Positions 15,458 through 22,333 are shown, numbered from the stretch's first letter. The stretch is DNA of 34,518 nucleotides from Clostridia bacterium (GCA_017398585.1 JAFQFS010000169.1:1-34518); one strand, 5' to 3'. The notes: generated from the sequence alone by a model not told the origin. Numbers and translations are program-made.

Positions 15458-15936
15458 ATGTCTGTGTACCGGAACAGATAATAAAATTCGCCGCTCGGAC
15501 CGTAGATTCCCATTCTGCGGAATCCCATGGTTTCGTACAGGGACTGTCCGCGCAGATTGGCGATGTGTGTGGTCAGCTGGATCCCGCCCTTGCCGTGTTT
15601 TCTCGCATAATCCTGCGCAAACGCGATCAGTTTCCGGCCGATGTGTTTTCCTTTCATATTTTCACGGACGGCAATTCCGAGCCACGGAATGGTCGTGTGC
15701 AGATCCCACAGAAAAACAAGACCGATCATGATGCCGTCGGCTTCCGCCAGAAAATATTGACATTTCTCTTCGGGATTCCGGCAGAAATTAATTGCACTCT
15801 GATGATTTTCGTCATGCCGGTTGAAAAAAGCGCGGGATTCGTCCCCCATAACAGCGAAAAAATCGTCAATCAAAGCTTCATCCTCCGCCGTAACGGGGCG
15901 GATCGAAAAATCGAGTTCGACATCGTGACTGTTCAT
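15454..15936 (-). CDS. GNAT-family N-acetyltransferase
   Basis: 160 aa. The GNAT acetyl-CoA site is seen as LGIAVRENMKGKHIGRKLIAFA, with the pyrophosphate loop MKGKHIG, followed by a C-terminal LYETMGFRRMGIYG segment. The substrate is unknown. I start at MNSHDVELDF because AGGAAG lies upstream at proper spacing; the longer reading adds 20 residues with no counterpart. The stop overlaps the start of the DUF6886-like gene by 4 nt, so the two form a small operon transcribed toward 14909. The upstream side abuts the terminator of a tRNA unit. Confidence 0.88.
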   Translation of the reverse strand: MNSHDVELDFSIRPVTAEDEALIDDFFAVMGDESRAFFNRHDENHQSAINFCRNPEEKCQYFLAEADGIMIGLVFLWDLHTTIPWLGIAVRENMKGKHIGRKLIAFAQDYARKHGKGGIQLTTHIANLRGQSLYETMGFRRMGIYGPSGEFYYLFRYTDI

Positions 15937-16002
15937 AAAGATACTTCCTTTCCCGGAATTTCCGGTAATGAATTTTAGCGTGGATTTTTTCCGCATGGAA
16001 TG

Positions 16003-16042
16003 AAAAAACGCCGTCCCGATACGTTTGTATCAGAACAGCGTT
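16003..16042 (-). terminator. Intrinsic terminator of the first tRNA unit
   Basis: On the minus strand a 16-bp stem (plus-strand arms 16007-16022 and 16027-16042, several G-U pairs, GTTT/AAAC loop) is followed by six T residues. It lies 7 nt after the encoded CCA of tRNA-Glu and should end the tRNA transcript. Confidence 0.9.
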
Positions 16043-16049
16043 CTTTTTG

Positions 16050-16124
16050 TGGTGACCCGTGGGGGAATCGAACCCCCGTTACTGCCGTGAAAGGGCGGTG
16101 TCTTAACCGCTTGACCAACGGGCC
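16050..16124 (-). tRNA. tRNA-Glu (UUC), CCA encoded
   Basis: Cloverleaf on the minus strand: acceptor GGCCCGT with ACGGGTC, anticodon loop with TTC, T arm GGGGG/CCCCC around TTCGATT. The mature body is 16053-16124 (72 nt) and the genome encodes CCA directly after discriminator A, unlike the two other copies. It follows tRNA-Met in the same unit. Confidence 0.96.
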
Positions 16125-16134
16125 TCATTGCAGA

Positions 16135-16208
16135 TAGCGGAAGTTGGACTTGAACCCACGACCTATCGGGTATGAACCGATTGCTCTAGCCAGCTGAGCT
16201 ATTCCGCC
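16135..16208 (-). tRNA. tRNA-Met (CAU)
   Basis: 74-nt cloverleaf on the minus strand: acceptor GGCGGAA with TTCCGCT, anticodon stem ATCGG/CCGAT with loop TTCATAC, discriminator A. CCA is not encoded. The loop and stems fit an elongator methionine tRNA; a lysidine-type tRNA-Ile cannot be excluded by anticodon alone. The T stem GTGGG/CCAAC has a central G-A mismatch, shared with the second copy. Ten nt separate it from tRNA-Glu. Confidence 0.93.
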
Positions 16209-16250
16209 GTTCGACATCCGAGAATCGTTTGTTCTCTCTGCAACATTGAT

Positions 16251-16279
16251 ATTATATCACAATAGAGTCTGTCTGTCAA
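16251..16279 (-). promoter_or_regulatory. Promoter of the first tRNA-Met/tRNA-Glu unit
   Basis: On the minus strand TTGACA (16274-16279) and TATAAT (16251-16256) are separated by exactly 17 nt. The -10 lies about 43 nt upstream of tRNA-Met. The same arrangement and flanking bases recur before the second unit. Confidence 0.88.
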
Positions 16280-16296
16280 TGGGTTTTCGTAAGTTT

Positions 16297-16336
16297 TTTC
16301 AAAAGATCTCCTGTTTTTTCAGGAGATCTTTTGAAA
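16297..16336 (-). terminator. Intrinsic terminator after the URO-D-family gene
   Basis: A 17-bp inverted repeat around an A6/T6 loop (arms 16297-16313 and 16320-16336) lies 20 nt after the stop of the minus-strand gene. On the minus strand the core AGATCTCCTG/CAGGAGATCT stem runs into TTTT. It separates that gene from the tRNA promoter. Confidence 0.8.
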
Positions 16337-16356
16337 CTTTCTTCTTATGATTCACT

Positions 16357-17484
16357 TTACCGGCAGCGTTCCACCGCTTCCAGGCCATAGCGCAGATAAA
16401 ACATCAGATTGTCGATATACTGTTCCGTCGGCTGCGGATATTCCATATATCCGGCAGACGGGCAGAGAACAAATCGCCCGCTCTTCCATCCGGCTTCCAC
16501 ACATTCGTCGATCAGATCCCGCAGGCGTTCTTTGGAGGACAGCAGGATCTCCTGAATTTCGATGTTCCCTTCCCATCCGATCCGCCTTCCGTAGCGTGCA
16601 ATGATATCGTTCATATTGATATCGCCGTTTTTCGGTGGTTCAAGAGGGTTGAGAATATCCACGCCCATATCGATGAAGCTTTCGATAAAATCCGCAACTT
16701 TGCCGTGGCTGTGGACCCAGACGAAACCGTCCGCATTGTGGATGGCATCGCCGATGGGCTTGTCCATATCGTGAACAAATTCCTCAAAATCCGCCGGACG
16801 CATCAGCGGAGGCAGATACAGTTCCGGACCGACCCAGCTGAAAATAGGGTTCCGGATCCCCAGATCGAGGATGGCATTGGTATGAGCCAGCAGACGGTCG
16901 GCGTAAACCTGAATCAGCTCCCGCAGACGTTCGCGTTCGTCCACGCTGAGATAGGCAAGCATTTCCGAACCCGTCAGCGTCTGAACAGCGTAAGCGGCAT
17001 GGTGCAGTCCGATCATGGTGACTCCACGGTCCCCCATCCGGGCGAAGGCTTCATCGTAACCTTTCCGATCCAGTGCAAACGGTGCATAGTCCATCGACAG
17101 CAGCTTATCGATATCCTCCGGTTCCTTGATCATATATTCGATGATGAAACCTGGTTCCCCCTTGGTGGAAACGCGGTCAATCATGTGCAGATCCCCTTTC
17201 GGAGTATGGAAAACGGTATGATTGTAACGCCAGTCGGGATGATCTGCTTCGGTTGTATAGTGTTCAACGTATCGGTCGATGTACTGACCGGCATGAATGT
17301 TGAACGGGAATCCGGCTCCGCCGAAGAGATCGGTCGTTTCGGCAGCCAGACGGTTTACCGGAAGATACGCCGGATGGAGTGCCCACTCGGTATTCAGTCC
17401 GGCGCCCCAGAGTTTGAAGACCGGACGGTCGATTTCCTGATTCCGAAAGACACGTTCGATCCGTTCACGGGATGTCAGTTTCAT
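16357..17484 (-). CDS. Uroporphyrinogen decarboxylase-family protein
   Basis: 375 aa with a URO-D-like TIM-barrel pattern: N-terminal MKLTSRERIERVFRNQEIDRP, a central region of DGFVWVHSHGKVADFIESF, and a C-terminal NIEIQEILLSSKERLRDLIDECV. Many such proteins in anaerobes are corrinoid-linked methyltransferases or unassigned members and not the heme enzyme HemE; no hem genes are nearby, so I do not call it HemE. AAAGGAGAA precedes the ATG, and an extended -10 (TGTGCTATAAT on the minus strand, 17517-17522) lies upstream. It sits as an isolated gene between two copies of the tRNA-Met/tRNA-Glu unit. Confidence 0.85.
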   Translation of the reverse strand: MKLTSRERIERVFRNQEIDRPVFKLWGAGLNTEWALHPAYLPVNRLAAETTDLFGGAGFPFNIHAGQYIDRYVEHYTTEADHPDWRYNHTVFHTPKGDLHMIDRVSTKGEPGFIIEYMIKEPEDIDKLLSMDYAPFALDRKGYDEAFARMGDRGVTMIGLHHAAYAVQTLTGSEMLAYLSVDERERLRELIQVYADRLLAHTNAILDLGIRNPIFSWVGPELYLPPLMRPADFEEFVHDMDKPIGDAIHNADGFVWVHSHGKVADFIESFIDMGVDILNPLEPPKNGDINMNDIIARYGRRIGWEGNIEIQEILLSSKERLRDLIDECVEAGWKSGRFVLCPSAGYMEYPQPTEQYIDNLMFYLRYGLEAVERCR

Positions 17485-17516
17485 AATGTTCTCCTTTTAC
17501 GATGGTGTTTGGAGAT

Positions 17517-17522
17517 ATTATA
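17517..17522 (-). promoter_or_regulatory. Extended -10 element of the URO-D-family gene
   Basis: TATAAT preceded by TGTGC on the minus strand, 33 nt upstream of the start. The -35 region (TTCCTT at 17 nt spacing) is poor, so recognition would rest on the extended -10. Confidence 0.5.
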
Positions 17523-17563
17523 GCACAGTTCCGCAAAAAAAGGAACAGGAATTCAGGAAGAAC

Positions 17564-17594
17564 AAAAAATCTCCCATCCGTTTTGGATGGGAGA
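17564..17594 (-). terminator. Intrinsic terminator of the second tRNA unit
   Basis: Perfect 10-bp stem TCTCCCATCC/GGATGGGAGA on the minus strand, followed by six T residues, just after the distal tRNA-Glu. Confidence 0.92.
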
Positions 17595-17606
17595 CCTTGT
17601 ATATAC

Positions 17607-17678
17607 TGACCCGTGGGGGAATCGAACCCCCGTTACTGCCGTGAAAGGGCGGTGTCTTAACCGCTTGACCAACGGGCC
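17607..17678 (-). tRNA. tRNA-Glu (UUC), distal copy of the second unit
   Basis: 72 nt, identical in sequence to the body at 16053-16124, with the same TTC anticodon and arms. CCA is not encoded. It is the last gene of a Met-Glu-Glu unit, 28 nt after the neighbouring copy. Confidence 0.95.
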
Positions 17679-17706
17679 ATGTGATTTATCGTTATTCCTC
17701 TTTTGA

Positions 17707-17778
17707 TGACCCGTGGGGGAATCGAACCCCCGTTACTGCCGTGAAAGGGCGGTGTCTTAACCGCTTGACCAACGGGCC
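17707..17778 (-). tRNA. tRNA-Glu (UUC), middle copy of the second unit
   Basis: 72 nt, identical to the other two tRNA-Glu copies; no encoded CCA. The 100-nt periodicity with the copy at 17607 indicates a tandem duplication. Confidence 0.95.
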
Positions 17779-17824
17779 ATAGGACTATCGATAAATCATT
17801 GAGGTGATCTTTCAAAATCACCGA

Positions 17825-17898
17825 TAGCGGAAGTTGGACTTGAACCCACGACCTATCGGGTATGAACCGATTGCTCTAGCCAGCTGAGCTATTCCGCC
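17825..17898 (-). tRNA. tRNA-Met (CAU), first gene of the second unit
   Basis: 74 nt, identical to 16135-16208, including the unusual G-A mismatch in the T stem. CCA is not encoded. Confidence 0.93.
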
Positions 17899-17960
17899 AT
17901 ATTATGAACAGTTTAAGAACAGTTTTTTAAGTTTCTGTGTTCTCTCCCTGCGACGTTGAT

Positions 17961-17989
17961 ATTATATCACACCGCCCTTTGTTTGTCAA
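17961..17989 (-). promoter_or_regulatory. Promoter of the second tRNA unit
   Basis: On the minus strand TTGACA (17984-17989) and TATAAT (17961-17966) with 17 nt between. The surrounding bases, including GTTGATATTATATCAC on the plus strand, closely match the first unit (16247-16260), so the promoter was duplicated with the genes. Confidence 0.9.
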
Positions 17990-18030
17990 TACCTTTTTTC
18001 AATTTTTTTTGAAGAATTTTGAAGTTTTTT

Positions 18031-18089
18031 TCGGGGGATGCTTTTTAGGAAAAAGGTCCCCCGAACCCCTAAAAAAACTTTTTATACTG
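18031..18089 (+). repeat. Hairpin-tail repeat, copy 11
   Basis: Stem 18031-18064 (TCGGGGGA base, small internal loop), tail 18065-18089 ending TATACTG. Lies between spoIIR and the tRNA promoter. Confidence 0.87.
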
Positions 18090-18125
18090 CGAAACAGGCA
18101 TCGTATGGGCTGACCGAAGAGGTGC

Positions 18126-18728
18126 TTATCCGGCAAGCAGTTCCGACAGGATTTCAAGAATGCGGAACTTCACTTTCCATTCACCTCCGTTTCCGGTAAT
18201 GATGCGGTATTCTTCCGGTGTGAATCCGGCGGAAATGTACGCTTCTTCGTCCGCAGTTCCTTCCGCGAACCGGATGCAGACCGTCGGAAACAGAACACAC
18301 CACCAGTTTTTCCCCTCACCTTTCCCCAATGTGATGCGGAGCGACTGGTACACACCGGCCGGCAGACACGACGAACCATACTCCCGTCGAGGATAGTTTT
18401 CCGGCGATAATTCCACCGTCACAGAACAGTCCGCCCGGTTTTCGCGGACGCAATGTTCCGCAGTCGTCCGGATCTCCTCCAGCATCGCGCCGACGGCGGT
18501 ATTGGCTTCTTCGAAGGAAGTACATTCCTCAACCGCCTCGGACACACACGCCAGAACGGCATCCCGCACTTTTAGTTTCAGTGTCTGATCTTCTTCCGTG
18601 TCCGATTCGGCGATGACGTGCAGGCGGAGGACATCATTATAGATCCGGTGCTCTCCGGACACAGGGAAAATGTTCAGGATGGATACAGCGGCAAGAACGG
18701 ATGAGGTCAGGCTGATGAGAAACTTCAT
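18126..18728 (-). CDS. spoIIR: Stage II sporulation protein R (SpoIIR)
   Basis: 200 aa. In Bacillus SpoIIR is made in the forespore, is exported, and triggers the SpoIIGA protease to process pro-sigma-E in the mother cell. Matches to the family are the N-terminal signal/anchor (MKFLISLTSSVLAAVSILNIF), the diagnostic LRLHVIAESDTEEDQTLKLKVRDAVL, and GKGEGKNWWCVLFPTVC. The start is the ATG after CAGGAG; the longer reading has no ribosome binding site. It marks the host as an endospore-former or a lineage that keeps these genes. The ribosome binding site can pair with an upstream CTCCTGCCGG, a possible control on translation. Confidence 0.94.
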   Translation of the reverse strand: MKFLISLTSSVLAAVSILNIFPVSGEHRIYNDVLRLHVIAESDTEEDQTLKLKVRDAVLACVSEAVEECTSFEEANTAVGAMLEEIRTTAEHCVRENRADCSVTVELSPENYPRREYGSSCLPAGVYQSLRITLGKGEGKNWWCVLFPTVCIRFAEGTADEEAYISAGFTPEEYRIITGNGGEWKVKFRILEILSELLAG

Positions 18729-18815
18729 AAAAAATCTCCTGTCGGATACTGCGTGATGATACCACAGCATTCCCCGGCAGGAGACGTTTTATTCAATTGC
18801 TTGCGATGTCAGTGC

Positions 18816-19928
18816 TCAGAACGGAAGATCCTCCCATTCTTCCTCATCCTTGAGGAAGCGGATGTAGCGGATCCAGTCGTAGCGGGACAGGAAATGCGTA
18901 CCGGGACGGAGGTGATAGCCGAGATTGCCTTCGGTATATTCTTCGTCCGGGATCGGGAGACGGTTCGGAGCGCAGAAGCCGTCCATCCCGAACATTTCCC
19001 ATGCAGGAGATGCGGCATGGCATGCAAGATATTCGGAATACGGGTCCGCCCAGGAGTCTTCCATTGCAGATGCAACGTATGCCTTGCGCGGTGCGATCGC
19101 CGCGATAAGGAAATGCTGGTCAAACGGAACCGATTCGGATGCTTCAATGGAAACGGAGATGGTCTGCATGGTTTCATTGAACCAGTACGGGAAGACCTTC
19201 GCGATGCGCGGGAAGGTTTCGCCGACCTTCATACGGGTAATCGCCGCACCGGAACAGCCGGAGTCGTTCGAGAAAACATGGGTGAAGCGTTCGTCGTTGG
19301 CACCTGCCCAGAGAGCGGTCTTGCCGAGACGGGAGTGCCCCATTACGCCGACATGTTCACTGTCCACACAGTCAAGAGTCAGAAGATAGTCAAGGACTCG
19401 GGATGCGCCGAATGCCCACATACCGATTTTGCCGAAGGTATCCGCTTCGCGCTTGCCGTCCTTGATGTAATGCGGAGCCATACCTCCTTCGTAGTGGTCT
19501 TCGCGGTCTGCCGCAACGTCGTTCATGACCATTTCCGCAACGATGACGCCGTTGTCCACAATCTCTTCCATCGGATAATATTTCGGGAATCCGAAGGAAA
19601 TGAAGACGAACGCCGGTGCGGGATTGCATTCGGTCGCCGTTTTCGGAATGGTGAGGTTGATCGGGAAGGTGAAGGATTCGCCGTCCGGTGTCGGGAACGT
19701 GATCTTCACAAGCTGAGTAACCGCCTTGCCGGCTGCCGAAACTTCGGATTTTTCCACAACCGCGGTCGTCTTTCCGGTATACGCGGGCATACGTCCGTAC
19801 TGATATTCCGCGAGAATATCCACCAGTTCCAGACGGCGTTCCGGCCATTTTTCAGGAGTGACGTCGCTGCCGTCCTTCATCTTCATCAGTTCGGGCAGTC
19901 TGCGCTGTTCGAGTAATTCTTTTACCAT
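18816..19928 (-). CDS. Glucuronoyl esterase-like (CE15) alpha/beta hydrolase
   Basis: 370 aa. The nucleophile elbow reads GHSRLGKTALWAGANDERF with candidate Ser199, close to the G-x-S-R-x-G-K signature of CE15 glucuronoyl esterases. Further family-like segments are NDSGCSGAAITRMKVGE and the C-terminal GNLGYHLRPGTHFL with the likely catalytic histidine. CE15 enzymes cleave ester bonds between 4-O-methyl-glucuronic acid and lignin alcohols; related members act as other sugar-ester hydrolases. No signal peptide is present, so the protein is probably cytoplasmic, which would suit imported xylan-derived fragments. CGGAGG precedes the ATG and a promoter lies at 19966-19994. Confidence 0.82.
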   Translation of the reverse strand: MVKELLEQRRLPELMKMKDGSDVTPEKWPERRLELVDILAEYQYGRMPAYTGKTTAVVEKSEVSAAGKAVTQLVKITFPTPDGESFTFPINLTIPKTATECNPAPAFVFISFGFPKYYPMEEIVDNGVIVAEMVMNDVAADREDHYEGGMAPHYIKDGKREADTFGKIGMWAFGASRVLDYLLTLDCVDSEHVGVMGHSRLGKTALWAGANDERFTHVFSNDSGCSGAAITRMKVGETFPRIAKVFPYWFNETMQTISVSIEASESVPFDQHFLIAAIAPRKAYVASAMEDSWADPYSEYLACHAASPAWEMFGMDGFCAPNRLPIPDEEYTEGNLGYHLRPGTHFLSRYDWIRYIRFLKDEEEWEDLPF

Positions 19929-19965
19929 AATTGCCTCCGTTCGCAGGAATTTTTGTGATATCTAC

Positions 19966-19994
19966 ATTATATCATACTCTGTTCGAAAAGTCAC
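19966..19994 (-). promoter_or_regulatory. Promoter of the CE15-like gene
   Basis: Minus strand: GTGACT (19989-19994, 4 of 6) and TATAAT (19966-19971) with 17 nt spacing. It overlaps back to back with the plus-strand promoter of the Tim44-like gene. Confidence 0.65.
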
Positions 19995-19995
19995 C

Positions 19996-20024
19996 TTGAC
20001 AAATCAAAAAAATTGTGTTATTTT
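19996..20024 (+). promoter_or_regulatory. Promoter of the Tim44-like gene
   Basis: TTGACA (19996-20001), 17 nt, TATTTT (20019-20024), about 33 nt upstream of the start codon. Confidence 0.75.
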
Positions 20025-20056
20025 ATCCTTATACAAAACCATGTGAGGTATCTGAT

Positions 20057-21010
20057 ATGAAGAAGCGAATTCTTTCCATTGTCCTGACGTTCTGTCTGTG
20101 TACACTGCTCGGTCTTGCGGTTCATGCGGACTTCGGCAGCTTCAGCGGCGACTCGGACTACGGCGGAAGCTATGACTACGATTTCGGCGGCGGTTCCGAC
20201 TACGACTATGATTACGACTACGATTCCGATTACGGCGGATCGACGTTTTATTATGTCGACGACTACGATTCCGGTATGACGATCAATCCCACAATGGTGG
20301 TCATTGTTGTTGTGATCCTGATCGGCTACATGGTCGTACGCAGAAAGATCGCAGCGTCCGGCAGCTCCGGAAGCCACGGTACGATGACTGCGCAGGCGGC
20401 AATGAATCCCGGTGCGGCACGCACCGACGAATCCAGGCTCAAGCCCATTGCGGAATACAGCGAACTGGACGCTTCGTTCGACGAAGCGGAATTCCGTGAA
20501 AAGCTGTCGAATCTTTACATCCAGATGCAGAACGGCTGGACCGACCGCGACATCGGCTCGCTCCGCCCCTTCTTCACGGATGCGATGTTCTCCCAGATGG
20601 ACCGTCAGCTCGAGCAGATGAAAAAAGCCGGACGCACCAACCATGTGGAACGGATCACCGTTCTCGGTGTAACCCTGCGCGGCTTCTTCCAGCAGGGCGG
20701 CGAAGACCACATCATCGCCGAGCTGCAGACCCGCATTGTGGACTACACCGTCAACGACAGTGACGGTTCGATCGTCTCCGGCAGCGACACGATCGAAAAG
20801 TTTATGACCTACGAATGGGAACTTACCCGTACAACCGGTTCCGCAACCGAACAGACAAGCGGAACGGAAACCGTGGTCTGCCCGAACTGCGGCGCTCCCG
20901 TAGACATCAACGCAAGCGCACGCTGTGAGTACTGTGACACCGTCCTTCGTCAGGAAACCCATGACTGGGCGATCTGCGCGATCAAGGGGATTTCCCAGAT
21001 CAGCGGCTGA
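20057..21010 (+). CDS. Tim44-like domain membrane protein with zinc ribbon
   Basis: 317 aa. An N-terminal signal (1-24) is followed by a Gly/Asp/Tyr-rich tract (about 32-72, with runs of alternating Asp and Tyr), a transmembrane helix (80-94), and a cytosolic Tim44-like domain (about 140-265; YIQMQNGWTDRDIGSLRPFFTD, then FFQQGGEDHIIAELQTRIVDY). It ends with a CPNC...CEYC zinc ribbon (Cys275, 278, 290, 293). The Tim44-like fold is a cone-shaped domain that binds hydrophobic ligands or partner proteins; bacterial versions have no settled role. GTGAGG lies before the chosen ATG; an upstream in-frame start would put a hydrophilic stretch in front of the signal. A promoter at 19996-20024 serves it. 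Confidence 0.82.
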   Translation: MKKRILSIVLTFCLCTLLGLAVHADFGSFSGDSDYGGSYDYDFGGGSDYDYDYDYDSDYGGSTFYYVDDYDSGMTINPTMVVIVVVILIGYMVVRRKIAASGSSGSHGTMTAQAAMNPGAARTDESRLKPIAEYSELDASFDEAEFREKLSNLYIQMQNGWTDRDIGSLRPFFTDAMFSQMDRQLEQMKKAGRTNHVERITVLGVTLRGFFQQGGEDHIIAELQTRIVDYTVNDSDGSIVSGSDTIEKFMTYEWELTRTTGSATEQTSGTETVVCPNCGAPVDINASARCEYCDTVLRQETHDWAICAIKGISQISG

Positions 21011-21055
21011 TCCCCGGGTTCATCCGCCTGCTCCGCCGCGAGTAAATAAAGTTTC

Positions 21056-21113
21056 TCGGGAAAACCTTTTTTTCGAAAAAGGTTTTCCCGAACCCTTTCC
21101 AAAAAACTTGAAA
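21056..21113 (+). repeat. Hairpin-tail repeat, copy 12
   Basis: Stem 21056-21091 (TCGGGAAAACCTTTTT type), tail 21092-21113. Faces copy 13 across 106 nt. Confidence 0.92.
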
Positions 21114-21127
21114 CTATTGGAAAATAC

Positions 21128-21206
21128 AAAGAAAGTGCAGATTTGAAGTGACAAAACTGCTGTAAAGCATACAGAAGTTTTGTTGCTCTGAATCTGCACT
21201 TTCTTT
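21128..21206. repeat. 79-nt long palindrome between repeat copies 12 and 13
   Basis: Outer perfect 16-bp arms AAAGAAAGTGCAGATT and AATCTGCACTTTCTTT (21128-21143, 21191-21206), inner arms ACAAAACT/AGTTTTGT and CTGTA/TACAG. Could fold as one long stem and act as a bidirectional terminator between convergent genes; T-rich sequence follows on the plus strand. Confidence 0.88.
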
Positions 21207-21219
21207 ATTTCTCTTTTTC

Positions 21220-21277
21220 GTCCAAAGTTTTTTGGAGGGGGTTTGGGGAACCTTTTGTTCACAAAAGGTTCCCCAAA
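21220..21277 (-). repeat. Hairpin-tail repeat, copy 13
   Basis: Tail 21220-21241, perfect 17-bp stem TTTGGGGAACCTTTTGT with its complement, loop TC (21242-21277). The arm sequence differs from copy 12 on both sides together. Confidence 0.92.
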
Positions 21278-21286
21278 TAATCTTTT

Positions 21287-22309
21287 TCAACTATCCAGTT
21301 TCATATCGCCGAATTTGATCCAGCCGAGTTTGCGCATGAGTTCCGAGACGGCGAGGGAGATTGCGCCGGGAAGGACGATGCAGAGGAGGAGCAGCCCGAT
21401 CCAGGTGGAGACGGAAACACCGCTGTCGGTGAGGATACCGATCGGGCCGACGAGACCGCAGGTCCCCATACCGGCGGAGATGCCGGAGCATTCAAGTTTG
21501 AAGACGAGAGTGGAGATCGGACCGCAGACAGCGGCCGCAAAGGTCGGCGGAATCCAGATCTGCGGTTTCCGGCAGATATTGCCCATCTGCAGCATGGACG
21601 TACCGAGTCCCTGCGAGACAATGCCGCCCCACTTGTTTTCACGGAAGCTGCACACCGCAAATCCGACCATCTGACAGCAGCATCCGACCGCCGCCGCTCC
21701 GCCCGCGATGCCGGAAATGGCGATCATTGCGCAGATCGCGGCACTGGAAATGGGGAGAGTCAGGATGATTCCGACAACGACCGATACGATAATCCCCATA
21801 AGAAACGGATGGTATTCGGTCGCGGTATTGACAAACTGACCGAGGTAGTACATGATGTACGCGATACCGGGGCTGACAAATTTCGCCACAGCATAACCTG
21901 CAAGGATGGTCACGGTCGGGGTAACAAGGATGTCGACCTTCGTTTTTTTGGAGACGAGCATACCGACCTCGACCGCCACAAGAACGGCGAAGAATGCACC
22001 GGCGGGACCTGCGGTGATGGACGTCTCGTTTATCACCGTGCCGAGCGAATATCCCGCATAACCGACCGTTGCACAGGAGAAAATGACGAGCGGGTGAGCC
22101 TTCAGCGTATACGCAATCGCGGCCCCGATCGCCATACCGGACGATGCGGATGCCATTTTGTTGATCTCACCGAAAAATTCAAGCCCGGTGTATTTGCCGA
22201 CGGTGTTGAAAATCGTACCGATCAGCAGCGATGCAAACAGACCAAGTGCCATTGCGCCCATTGCGTCGATAAAGTATTTTTTCAGATATTGCTTGATTTT
22301 GGCAGCCAT
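21287..22309 (-). CDS. PTS_EIIC-type stand-alone membrane transporter subunit
   Basis: 340 aa with about nine or ten hydrophobic helices. Segments such as YFIDAMGAMALGLFASLLIG, SGMAIGAAIAYTLKAHPLV and GTCGLVGPIGILTDSGVS fit the PF13303-type (PTS_EIIC_2) family of IIC-like proteins. These usually occur without IIA and IIB partners, and none is seen here, so phosphotransfer coupling is doubtful; the protein may be a plain transporter with unknown substrate. CGGAGG precedes the ATG. It follows ybaK by 24 nt and is probably the last gene of the minus-strand operon. A repeat copy and a 79-nt hairpin lie after its stop. Confidence 0.82.
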   Translation of the reverse strand: MAAKIKQYLKKYFIDAMGAMALGLFASLLIGTIFNTVGKYTGLEFFGEINKMASASSGMAIGAAIAYTLKAHPLVIFSCATVGYAGYSLGTVINETSITAGPAGAFFAVLVAVEVGMLVSKKTKVDILVTPTVTILAGYAVAKFVSPGIAYIMYYLGQFVNTATEYHPFLMGIIVSVVVGIILTLPISSAAICAMIAISGIAGGAAAVGCCCQMVGFAVCSFRENKWGGIVSQGLGTSMLQMGNICRKPQIWIPPTFAAAVCGPISTLVFKLECSGISAGMGTCGLVGPIGILTDSGVSVSTWIGLLLLCIVLPGAISLAVSELMRKLGWIKFGDMKLDS

Positions 22310-22333
22310 ATGTACCTCCGTTTCCGCTGTCGT

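Noticed and set aside
18740-18800. Sigma-F-type promoter before spoIIR
   Set aside because: A GAATA and GGGGAAT pair on the minus strand is only a loose match to the forespore consensus; not enough to call.
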